18,192 nt of DNA from assembly GCA_003118195.1 (NCBI GenBank), contig BEXV01000453.1:41123-59314 (forward strand), read 5' to 3'. Numbering within the stretch: the stretch's first letter is position 1; every line of letters starts with the position of its first letter. Below the pieces are notes generated by a model. That model worked only from the letters and a program-made list of their open reading frames with translations. It made no database searches and had not been told where the DNA came from. This document shows positions 9,732 through 18,150 of the stretch, piece by piece. Made by a program: the position numbers and the translations under genes. The DNA comes from Hemicentrotus pulcherrimus (lineage: Eukaryota > Echinodermata > Echinoidea > Camarodonta > Strongylocentrotidae).

Positions 9732-9805
9732 GGGTACAGCAGGTTTTTGCCAATCAAAACATAGACGTCAGTCGCATACAACATACAACAAAATGTATAC
9801 TTTAG
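9732..9805 (+). CDS. Candidate terminal exon (weak)
   Basis: A good acceptor (attatcataatttcag, AG at 9730-9731) is followed by two bases completing a codon, then VQQVFANQNIDVSRIQHTTK and on to TAG at 9803-9805. Its phase matches the donor of the 8941 exon, so the three plus-strand candidates chain without a frame break. No polyadenylation signal is obvious soon after. The exon is short, so chance is likely. Confidence 0.2.
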
Positions 9806-10449
9806 TAATCTTTACATACTAGACGTCACTTTATAAAGTAGGTAGGCAAATGGGCCTAAAACTGCAGTTACCATGTATACTTAGTGATTTATCTCTTATT
9901 TTCTGTCATTTACCTACATGTACATGTAGGTGCATGTATTGTCATATTGCCAAGAGTTTTTTTTAGTCTGTAGTGTCCCTTGCTTCTGAAGAATCAAAAT
10001 CTTACAAACTTTCAAGGCAATACCTCATTTTATTGAGATGCATTGACTTCATATGAGATAGGCATTAACCTAGATATTACAAATAGAGAATATGGATTAC
10101 TTCAAACATGAATCCTATCTTTCCCATCTACACCCATTTCCTGTATATTTCACTTCTATACTATTTCAAATCACTTACTATATTTCATAAACTCCTTTCC
10201 TTCTTCAATTTCAAGATTAAAATCTTTCAATGTCACTGTCATCTCCAAAATGGAGAATTGTTGGAGGAAAGTTTATAATACCCCTGACCTAATTATTTAT
10301 CTATCATATTGCAAGCTTTTCATTAGCAATATGCACCACCATTCAAATGGACACGTACTGATGCTGTTATACTGATAATTCATATTTTATTTTTAAAAAA
10401 GGAATATGACTTGTTTCATATGGATGATTGAACCTGATACTCAGCTTAA
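9806..10449. other. AT-rich non-coding DNA with a perfect 20-bp palindrome
   Basis: The only notable structure is the palindrome acctacatgt/acatgtaggt at 9912-9931. Otherwise nothing is recognised. Confidence 0.5.
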
Positions 10450-10895
10450 TATGCATGGTTATGAACTGAGATTTACTTATGAAAATCACAAGGACCTCAT
10501 TTTTCTGGAATGATTTTTTTTTTTCACGGAAAAGAGACTTTCAAGGATTTCTGTCCTCTTGGTAGCAGCAAAACTTCATTATGGAGAATATCCACTTGTG
10601 CATGAGCATGGACTTTATTTCTCAGTCTGAATATAATAATAAAATCTCAATCTTGTTGGACATGAATTTCTTTTATTCTGAAGACAGGATTTTCAAGGAT
10701 GTCTGTCATCTTGTCAGGAACATAACTTCATTATCGCTGGAGAATTTCTACTTGTGCATGAAGATGAAGTTCATTTCACAGATTGATCACAATCATGAAA
10801 ATCTCTGGGATCCTTTATTCACTTACGACAATATTTTCAAGGATGTCTGTCATGTTGGTAGCAATATATAACTTCATTATCACCAGAGAATGAAC
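10450..10895. repeat. Diverged tandem repeat, unit about 145-150 bp
   Basis: The block ttcaaggat(t/g)tctgtc followed within 20 bp by aacttcatta recurs at 10540, 10692 and 10836 (periods 152 and 144). The stretch before each copy also repeats: acttgtgcatgaagat, atgaaaatc and ggacct/ggatcc words. A partial copy precedes the first near 10460-10539. A 96-residue frame at 10581-10871 spans two copies and repeats FKDVCH and MxFISQ. Copies 1 and 3 have stops in the matching positions, so I read it as a minisatellite or a decayed coding repeat, not a live gene. Confidence 0.75.
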
Positions 10896-11127
10896 ATTCA
10901 TTCCTTCAATTTTAATCAGTGAAAGTATAGCATCTCACACCATGCACAACCTCGATGGATGTTCTTTCTTTTTTTCCATAGTATGTTTTGTTCATATATC
11001 ATATATGATTTGGTAAACCATTAATGGTTGGGGGGGGTGGTTAAAACATACTTGGGCTTACTGCTCTTCACAAATTGTTATCTTAAAACACAGACAAGTG
11101 ACGATGCACAGGACCTTTGTTGCAAAG
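10896..11127. other. Spacer, nothing recognised
   Basis: It contains a g-rich word (gttgggggggggtgg region near 11027-11041) and a T-rich run near 10967-10977. Confidence 0.45.
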
Positions 11128-11395
11128 CCCCGAGGAGGGGGTAATCACATATTAAAACACACGGGGTGTCACTTTTTCACCAAAAATCCCTAAACATGGG
11201 TCCTATTTTTTTACAAAATATCCAACTATGGGTCCATTTTTTCAAAATATCCAAAATTGTCAAATAAAAATTGTGAAAAAATGGGCTTTACCGCTAAATT
11301 ACCACAAAAAATTACCCTTAAAAATGGGTAGTGGTTTCAAGGCTTAAGCCGCACACCCCCGTCCAAACCAAAGCTGATCGAGTACCTCCCCTGGG
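11128..11395. mobile_element. Small non-autonomous element with imperfect inverted ends
   Basis: The left end ccccgaggagggggtaatca and the right end gatcgagtacctcccctggg are imperfect inverted copies. Inside is an array of near-repeats of the form gggtcc(t)attttt followed by aaaatatcc, at about 11199-11260. There is no coding capacity. This is typical of a short dispersed MITE-like repeat, but I could not fix a clear target-site duplication. Edges are uncertain by several bases. Confidence 0.5.
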
Positions 11396-12100
11396 TTTAA
11401 AGCATGCAGCTTCTGTTCTCATCCCCACTCCATGTTCATTTAGTACACACAAGACCGCTCACTGCTGCATGCAAGGTTTACTGCGGCATACATGTATATG
11501 TGAACAAGTCTCTATGTGCCACTGGTACATAAGTACATTGAGATGCCTCGTGACACAATTTTTTCACTCTTTGTCATCTTGACATCTTGATTGTCACAGC
11601 TATAATTAATGTCTCCTAGGATACATACAACGATGTAGGGGAAGAGACTCTTAGATTTTCCTATTGTGTTGATGGAAAAGGAAGAGCCAATTAAATTGAA
11701 GGTATTGTTCCTGCTTCATTCCAACATCAGTCATGCTTTGCAACGCATGGATTCTTCAAACGCAAGACCGTGAGCACTTTAGTAATTTCAGCACTGAAGT
11801 GTACCTTTTATTCATATCATCAATTTTTATTTCTGTATACAATAAGAAATGGTGTGTTGGATTCAAACCCTGCTTCTTCTGCCAGGTGCTATGATGACTC
11901 TTTTTTCCCCCAATAGGGTAGACTGATCAAACTTTTACACTTGACATCCAATTTTGACAATCACATCTTAAAATATCACCATCCCCCAACTACTCACACG
12001 AGATTTCTCTATAAATTAAAGAAAGTTTGAAACAGCTCAATCTAACTCTTAATTAACGGAATAAATCCCACAAACTTGTAAAGACATCGGTCCTACAAAC
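11396..12100. other. Mostly non-coding; downstream intron side of the 12101 exon
   Basis: Nothing firm. A plus-strand frame of 24 codons follows tctcctag at about 11612-11619 but is too short to support. A ggattcaaaccc word near 11859 resembles a reversed tRNA B-box but lacks a properly spaced A-box. Confidence 0.4.
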
Positions 12101-12238
12101 CTTGGTTATTGATGACATGTCTTGAGTGTGAGCCTGGTAGAGGTCTCTGGTGAAACCCAAGGGCCTGTCTTAGACTGGTCATCTCTGCACTTAGGACCCG
12201 GAGTTGCTCCTTCAGCACTTGAACCTCACTCACAGAAA
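12101..12238 (-). CDS. Internal exon encoding a coiled-coil segment
   Basis: On the minus strand a strong acceptor (ctttctttctattttcag, AG at plus 12240-12239) and a donor (accaag/gtttgt, GT at plus 12100-12099) bound 138 bp, exactly 46 codons' worth, phase 1 at both ends. Only one frame is open. It begins SVSEVQVLKEQLRVLSAEMT then SLRQALGFHQRPLPGSHSRH and ends VINNQ. Val5, Leu8, Leu12, Leu15, Met19, Leu22 and Leu26 fall on alternating 4- and 3-residue spacing, giving three clean heptads of an amphipathic coiled coil. A polar, proline-containing linker follows. Such segments mediate oligomerisation in many cytosolic and channel proteins. I cannot name the gene. The flanking exons were not identified, and the gene runs from high to low coordinates. 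Confidence 0.62.
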
Positions 12239-12240
12239 CT

Positions 12241-13000
12241 GAAAATAGAAAGAAAGAAAGCTTTTTATAATTATGAATATAAATCCAAATTTATTTTGAG
12301 ACTTGGTGATCCATTTGGAATAGACATCTTTAAAACCGTATCCTTGATATAATTCACTCGGTAACTGGATGTTGAAAGTTTAACCTACATTAAATCAGGT
12401 TAACTTTATACCTCAGTGAAGAGGAATAATGGATTTAGAAAGTTGATATGAAAATGGCAATTCCTGCCTGTAAATCCACTTATTTGATTTTGATTCTACC
12501 ATCATTTAATATTTTGACCCAAATATTAAATCATATCATCAGTTTGAAGTGAGCCAGAAGAGTCTTTCATAAAACATTATTATTTTTTCTTTCATATGTG
12601 AAGTCATTTCAAATGGATTGTAAAATTGAAAATGATTTGTTACTTTATATTCTTTTTCATGTGATATTAGCTCCAATGAATAGTGAAATTGTGAACATGC
12701 ATGAATGAATAAACACATAAATAAACAAATAAATAAATGACAGCATTTGGAGGGAAAAAAATCTTTCAAATTCATGGTCACCCATTTATCACCTTTCAGC
12801 ATGCTCTGGTCTCTCACTGATAATTCTCTCCTAATCTCCCTCTCTATTGTCCAGGAATTCTATCAATTCAAGGTCCAACCTATTTCACATAAAAATCAGC
12901 GGGGAGTGAATTTATTGATTTTCACCTCAAGGCCTTCACTTTGAATCAGCGAATGCTTAAATGTGAAAAGTATTTCAGAAGTCAGAAGTCCCACTTATTC
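12241..13000. other. Intron-side AT-rich DNA with a weak duplication
   Basis: Two loosely similar segments near 12588 and 12651 share ttcttt, atgtga and gaaattg words, probably an old short duplication. No coding signal is seen. Confidence 0.4.
12701..12740. repeat. Imperfect AAAT/AAAC tetranucleotide repeat
   Basis: gaat, aaac, aaat and related four-base steps run for about 40 bp, ending aaataaataaatga. Confidence 0.8.
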
Positions 13001-13022
13001 AGTGAATAAAGTTCGTTGGTGT

Positions 13023-13094
13023 AGGGGTAAAAAGAGGGGTGGGGTAAAAAGTGGGGTGGGGTAAAAAGTGGGGTGGGTGAAATAAGGGGTAGGG
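13023..13094. repeat. G-rich minisatellite with quadruplex-forming pattern
   Basis: A 17-bp unit, gtggggtggggtaaaaa, repeats about three times with degenerate edges. Six or more runs of three to four G are separated by 1-8 bases, which meets the usual G-quadruplex pattern on the plus strand. Confidence 0.85.
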
Positions 13095-13138
13095 TCCAAT
13101 TCCAGGGCCAAACTTTCAGGCTATGAAATACATGTTTA

Positions 13139-13247
13139 ACAGAATAGGGGTGGGATGTGGGGTTGAATAGGGGTGATGTATTGCCCCTTTGCATCCATTC
13201 CAGGGCATTGTTCGACAACATCTTGACCTGCACGGGCACAGGTGAGT
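13139..13247. repeat. Dispersed repeat, copy A
   Basis: It shares with copy B the order aggggt(g/a)atgtattgccccttt, then ccag/tcagggc, then ttg/ttcactac..catcttgacctg, then gggcacaggtgag. A partial third relative (ccaattccagggccaaac) lies just upstream at about 13095-13112. Confidence 0.75.
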
Positions 13248-13321
13248 TGATATATTAATATAGTATTTTGTGACTCATAAGTCAAGAGACCAATTTCCAA
13301 GCAGTGATATGGTATGTTAAT

Positions 13322-13445
13322 AAAATAGAATTGAGAGAGGGGTGCAATGGGGGGTAAAGAGGGGTAATGTATTGCCCCTTTGTCGGTTTTTGTCCCCGTT
13401 TCAGGGCCCTGTTCACTACCATCTTGACCTGGGCACAGGTGAGAG
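13322..13445. repeat. Dispersed repeat, copy B
   Basis: It matches copy A at roughly 75 percent by eye, about 200 bp downstream. The segment from ttcag to cag/gtgag looks like a mini-exon with both splice signals, and copy A keeps the same borders (ccag and caggtgag). This may be a property of the repeat family and not a real exon. The minus strand of both copies encodes the related words KGQYITP. Confidence 0.75.
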
Positions 13446-14005
13446 AAACCCAAGCCCTTCTAAGCCATGCCACTTGACACGGGGAGTCAATCAACACGAG
13501 CACTGGTTCTTCGCTTGCCAAGAACTTGATCATTGCAGCTGAAAAAGCACCTGCTATCACTGCGGTTGTATTACCCCCGACTTTCATGTCTCGCTCTATG
13601 TCCTACTGAGAATAATGAATGCATGTTTGGAGTGAGTCCTTAAACATTAGAGCCAGCCCCTTAACACCTTTGGAAAGAGGAAGGAAGGCGAGGAGAGGAA
13701 ACGGATGTTTGAATGGGGATGGGGGATCGCATCACAAAGAGATTTGCAGTCATCCCACTGGGGAGGGAGGTTTCATGAAAAAGATGAGAACATAAAGATG
13801 GCTCAGATAAAATGGAATAACAAAATCTAAAATTATCAAAAGTTAAATAGCTTTATTTGAGGCTGGGTAGTAGGAGAGGATAAGAGGATGTGGTAGAGGA
13901 CTTTGATGATTTCAAAGAGTTTTGCTTAAGGTCTTCAAGAAATATGCTTTTAGGCCTCTGTCATAATATGTCAGAGGTAGTGAAGCTTTTCAGATAACAA
14001 TGGAC
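13446..14005. other. Non-coding, partly purine-rich
   Basis: A GA-rich patch lies at about 13674-13710. Otherwise nothing is recognised. The minus-strand frame over 13282-13587 is a translation of repeat copy B and its flank. Confidence 0.45.
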
Positions 14006-14220
14006 TGACGATGATGATGGTGATGATGACGGTGACGATGATGATGATGGCAGGGTTGGCAATGACCCGAAAAATGATGATGACCACAACGATGATGATT
14101 ATATGATGTTGCATATAATGATGGTGGGGAGGACGAGGATGAGGACATCGATAAAGATTATCTTGACGTTGCAGACGATGATGATGATGATGACGATGAT
14201 GATGATGAAGATCATAATGG
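14006..14220. repeat. Imperfect GAT/GAC trinucleotide repeat
   Basis: Two dense gatgatgat blocks (about 14006-14050 and 14175-14210) are joined by degenerate gat-rich sequence. The minus strand reads as histidine- and isoleucine-rich frames that are by-products of the repeat. Confidence 0.9.
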
Positions 14221-14307
14221 TAATGACTCAACACATGTTGACAATGATTACAGTGATCTGAAACAAATAAATCATCACTTGTCATCATCCAACAACTAGT
14301 CACATAA

Positions 14308-14804
14308 GGCCCGTCCCCGTCTTCACTATCTCGAGATTGCCAACTATCCAGCTATTTTGAACTATCCCGATCGCAAACTATCCAGCTATTTGCGTCTTCA
14401 TTAGACCGAAGTGGCAAATTAGCTGGATAGTTGGTCGGGATAATATCCCAAGATATCTCGGTCTAGTTTGCAAAATATCCTTCTGTTTCCCAACTAGCGG
14501 GATAGTTCGCCACCGTCTTCATTAGACGGAAGTATGGAGTGAATTATCCCGATCCCATCATGCACACCGATTTCCGGTTCGCACATGCGATCTATACCGC
14601 TCAGTGCGCTAGTACAACCACTGACCTCAAGTAAACACGGAAAACCGCAAACTAGACCGAGATATCTTGGGATATTATCCCGACCAACTATCTAGCTAAT
14701 TTGCTACTTCGGTCTAGTGAAGACGCAAATAGCTGGATAGCTTTCGAAAGGGATAATTCAAAATAGCTGGATATTTGGCAATCTCGAGATAGTGCAGACA
14801 AGCC
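14308..14804. mobile_element. 497-bp palindromic foldback element (MITE-like)
   Basis: The left arm 14308-14471 and right arm 14647-14804 are inverted copies, about 90 percent identical by eye. The inner 60 bp of each arm, from tagttggtcgggataatatc to gtctagtttgc, are perfect. The 175-bp centre is not palindromic overall. The ends read ggcccgtc and, reversed, ggcttgtc. The flanks are taa (14305-14307) and tat (14805-14807), a possible 3-bp target duplication with one mismatch, as PIF/Harbinger elements make at TWA sites, though a TA duplication is also arguable. The motif cgtcttca(c/t)ta occurs at 14318, 14393 and 14514 and reversed at 14725. Each arm also contains its own hairpin, for example 14376-14432. 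There is no coding capacity, so it must have been moved by a transposase encoded elsewhere. Confidence 0.85.
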
Positions 14805-15990
14805 TATACAGAATATACAGACACTTCTCAAAACACCATGATGTATAACTGCATAGCTTGAGGCAGGTGGTAGAAACACCACGTTTGGTACATTCAATCC
14901 GAACATGTTGTCTATGATCAAAGGAATAACCCTGACATTCGAATCAGCTCTACCGTCTACAAAAGATGCAGCCTGTGGCTGTGAAATCAATTGGTAATTT
15001 ACAGAAAGGGAGAAACATACCTAGCCGTTACTGAGTGAGATCAATAACACAGAAATTAAGATAATTTTACAGGTAACATGCCATGTTAATAAATGTTAAA
15101 TGATGGCATCTGTTTCTAAATGAGTCAAATTATTTACTTGGATGTTACTCAAGTAATGATTAAAATGTAACTTATATCTTAATCTGCTGATGCATCTGAT
15201 AACATTCATATTTTCATCTTTTGAAGTGAACGACATCTCGGGTGAAGCAGTTCTTAAAGTTCTATTTTTCATCAGAGAACTATTCAATATGAGATTCGTA
15301 CTTCATTGCAACAAAGAGTGACATTTTCCTGTAGATAATCACAGCATAGAAAAATCACAAAGAATAGATTTCAAAAATCAAATTTAGCTTTTTCAAAAGC
15401 ATGTGAAATGCATCTACATGTACCAACAACCCCCACATGCACTATGTGGACTGAGGTGAAGATTAAAAGATTTCATGTACAATTTTTAGTGCATACAAAT
15501 CACAATCACCTTGCTACTATCAAATGTGCATCCTAAACCAAAATGAGAATGAGGTAATCTTTACACTGAGGACCCCAATAGCCTTACAAGTGCTCCAGAA
15601 AGAATAATCACATCCACACTGCCTTCCTCTTAAAGACAGAACAGTGTATTTCTACATGTGGGCTATCTACTGAAGATGAAGACATAGTGAAGCTCGAGTG
15701 CATGGGTACAAACCTCCATAGCGTGAATTCATCTCAGGTTGCATTCAACAGGCACTGCATATATCACATGCATGTGATCTCAAATTTCAAACCCCGATGT
15801 TGTCATTTCACAAAGTAATATTTATTTTAACCCTTTTTTAAACAAAGAAGCAGTGATTTATGATGTATATTTAACTCTCTGCTGAGGAAGCAAGTCTAGG
15901 GTTGTTTAAGGTAAGCAGCAACAAGGGGACCTAAGTCTTTAATTCTTATCTGAGGAGCTTGGAAATGAGGATAAAGAGAAGCACATTGAC
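14805..15990. other. Non-coding flank of the foldback element
   Basis: A minus-strand open frame between the element and about 14990 follows a weak acceptor (gatttcacag) but has no usable donor, so I do not call an exon. A 16-bp palindrome lies at 15763-15778 and a small hairpin, ccacat/atgtgg, near 15434-15450. Confidence 0.4.
15763..15778. promoter_or_regulatory. Perfect 16-bp palindrome holding two E-boxes
   Basis: atcacatgcatgtgat contains CACATG and CATGTG in inverted order, with TCACATG matching the M-box type of site used by MITF/USF-like bHLH-ZIP factors. It is only a motif match. Confidence 0.25.
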
Positions 15991-16052
15991 TGATTTTAAA
16001 TCTGGGACCTGCCTACATGACACCAGCTCTACCACTAAGCCATCATGCCTCC
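15991..16052 (-). mobile_element. tRNA-like head of a degraded SINE, or tRNA pseudogene
   Basis: On the minus strand, tggcttagtggtagagc (plus 16026-16042) is an excellent RNA polymerase III A-box as in tRNAs. About 34 bp later, aggtcccagatttaaaatc is a badly decayed B-box. A functional tRNA is excluded by the poor T-arm and acceptor stem. A CT microsatellite directly abuts it. Confidence 0.55.
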
Positions 16053-16075
16053 TACGAAAGAAATCAGAATCAATT

Positions 16076-16120
16076 ATCTCTCTCTCTCTCTCACTCTCTC
16101 TCTCTCTCTCTCCCCCTCTC
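16076..16120. repeat. CT microsatellite
   Basis: Nearly pure CT with one tca and a ccccc interruption. Short translations across it on both strands (RERE or SLSL) are artefacts. Confidence 0.95.
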
Positions 16121-16439
16121 ACACACTTTCTGCTCAATAGATGCCCTTTTTAAAGACAAATTTTAATAAATTCTTGAAATCTCCATCTGCTAACTAGTTT
16201 CCATCATTCAGATGTACAAATTACTTTCAATTTTTTAATGATGGTTATAACCCTTGTCAGCCCTCTTTATTCGTGTCTATTTATTGTCGACTTGTCTAAG
16301 TAGATTAAGAATCCATTAAAATTCCACACTCATAAGGTGTTAAAATTATTTTTCTGCAGCAAACTGTTCACTAAATTGAAAGACCATTAATTATTCCTTT
16401 GAAGCATAGGGTTCCGTGCCTCTCATCCACACACCAACA
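16121..16439. other. AT-rich spacer, nothing recognised
   Basis: No coding or repeat signal beyond scattered taat words. Confidence 0.45.
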
Positions 16440-16800
16440 GAGACAAGATGGTTAATCCTGGCTGCCTCTCACTCTCTTGAGACTATAAATGCATGTGGTG
16501 ATTAATGCAGACAAGCACTGATTGCAATGGCTTAATGAGGTGAGAACAAGGAATGAGGACATTAAGCTCGCTGCGCATCTAAGGGCAAACTCCTGCAAAT
16601 GAATTCGAGCAACAGTCTCCATCGCCATGGCGATAGCAAGAGATGCACGTCCGTTGGCACCCGGAGATGGGTTCTTTTGATGATAGATGGTTATCATCTC
16701 CTGCCTGACAGCTCCCAGTTGAAATTCCAGAGACAACTCTCGTTTACTACCACTTCTTTCCCGTTTTGGGCTTTTTTTTTCCTCGCGCAGTACCGCACCT
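16440..16800. promoter_or_regulatory. GC-richer block with clustered regulatory-type motifs (speculative)
   Basis: Compared with its flanks this block has more CpG and few T runs. It holds gttaatcc (Otx/Bicoid-type, 16452-16459), gattaatg, cattaag and cttaatgag homeodomain-like words, attgcaat (C/EBP-like, 16521-16528), a perfect 14-bp palindrome atcgccatggcgat at 16621-16634 and a ctgacag TALE-type word near 16705. Both strands have open frames here (16452-16736 minus, 16599-16814 plus), so an undetected exon is the main alternative. Confidence 0.2.
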
Positions 16801-17910
16801 TAAGATGGAGATAAGAATCATCCCTGCTTCTTCATGGATGTGCTGAAGAGTCCTGACAGTTGAGCTCTTGAGTTAAGATTTTCCCCTGATAGAAGGATAC
16901 TTGCTCAGCTTGTCACTATGCTTCCATCAGATAAGGGACTCATTTCGTCCATTATGTTACTTCTGTTGCCCTATAGATGCTTTCACCCCCCCGTGACAGG
17001 TTAATTTGGTTTTTGCTTTGATTTGTAAGAGTGATGGTATGAAGGGGCAAGATGGGTTTCAAGGTATTTCTTTGAACATGTATGGACAATAAGCTGTTTA
17101 AATACAGCTACTGTATTTCAGCGAACAGCTTTAAGGAATGTATAAATGAAAGAAATGTATGAGTTAGATACATTTGGGTGACAGGACTAGCATAATACTG
17201 ATTCTTTAAGTTGTTTTCTATAATGGAACTTACTCACAAAGACAGTAAAAACTACTTTCCGTACAAGTTATTTATTGAAATTCACACAAGGCTCACCAAA
17301 AAAGAAATTAATGCAAACAAAATTTACAGAAGAAAATGTCTAGACATATATTGCTTATTCAACTGAATGAACGGATTATTGTCATTTTAATTGAAAAATA
17401 GTGAAAAATTCAAGCACATTTAAATGCATGGCAAAGATTTTATGAATATTTTGAATTTGCTCTTTTATATCATTTTAATTCCATTCTAGACTGAATGGCC
17501 TTTACAATTCAATACTGAAATATCAATCTTTTCAAAGAGGTTTGATTTATTGAAGGCAATTATTGATTCAGTATTTACATTGTTTTACCATCTTGTGCAT
17601 ATTAGGTCTATGGGAAAACCACAATTGTGAATTGTAATGTAACAACCATTTGCCGACGTTATTTGTAAAATGTGGTATGCCATTGATGATCTACCTGTCA
17701 ACGAAGCTCTTATTCCATCTGCGCAGGTTAATTAATATAATCCCTACTTCATCCTGCCACTTAAAATGCGGCACCCATCAGTCATTTCTAGAACAAGGGC
17801 ATTTTAAATCCCTGCAGGGCTGCATTTCCCCTCTTCAACGGTCCTCTCCTGGATGGAAATCATGGATCATCACGTACCCTTATCAACTTCTATTAAATTG
17901 GCAACATTTC
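16801..17910. other. AT-rich non-coding DNA
   Basis: The nested hairpin at 17091-17131 is the main structure. Around 17715-17750 gcgcaggttaattaatataa and taatccc form a small homeodomain-type patch. The plus-strand frame from 17650 has no motif and ends in the CT repeat. Confidence 0.45.
17091..17131. other. Nested perfect hairpin
   Basis: Outer arms aagctgtt (17091-17098) and aacagctt (17124-17131) enclose inner arms aaatacag (17100-17107) and ctgtattt (17111-17118) around a cta loop. All 16 base pairs are Watson-Crick, with one and five unpaired bases between the stems. It is shorter than a typical microRNA precursor and has no known identity. Confidence 0.6.
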
Positions 17911-18150
17911 TGTCTCTTTGTCTCTTTCTCAAAGGGAGTCTTTCTCTCTGCCTCTGTCTTAATCTTTCTCTTTCCCTCTCTCTCTCTCTCTCTCTCCTTT
18001 CTTTTCCCCCTCTCTCACTCTCTCTGCATACATGTATCTATCTATCCCTCTCTTATGTCTGTCCTATATCTCTTTTCTCTCATTGATTGATTTTTCTTTG
18101 TCCCTTTCTTGAACTTTCTCTCATTTCTCTATAATTCTCTCTCTCTCTCC

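Noticed and set aside
11612..11695. Plus-strand short frame after tctcctag ending in TAA
   Set aside because: Only 24 codons; this open length is common by chance and no splice partner was found.
14805..14990. Minus-strand frame next to the foldback element as an exon
   Set aside because: Weak pyrimidine tract, no usable donor, and part of the frame lies inside the mobile element.
17650..18090. 146-residue plus-strand ORF
   Set aside because: Its second half is translated CT microsatellite and the first half has no recognisable feature.
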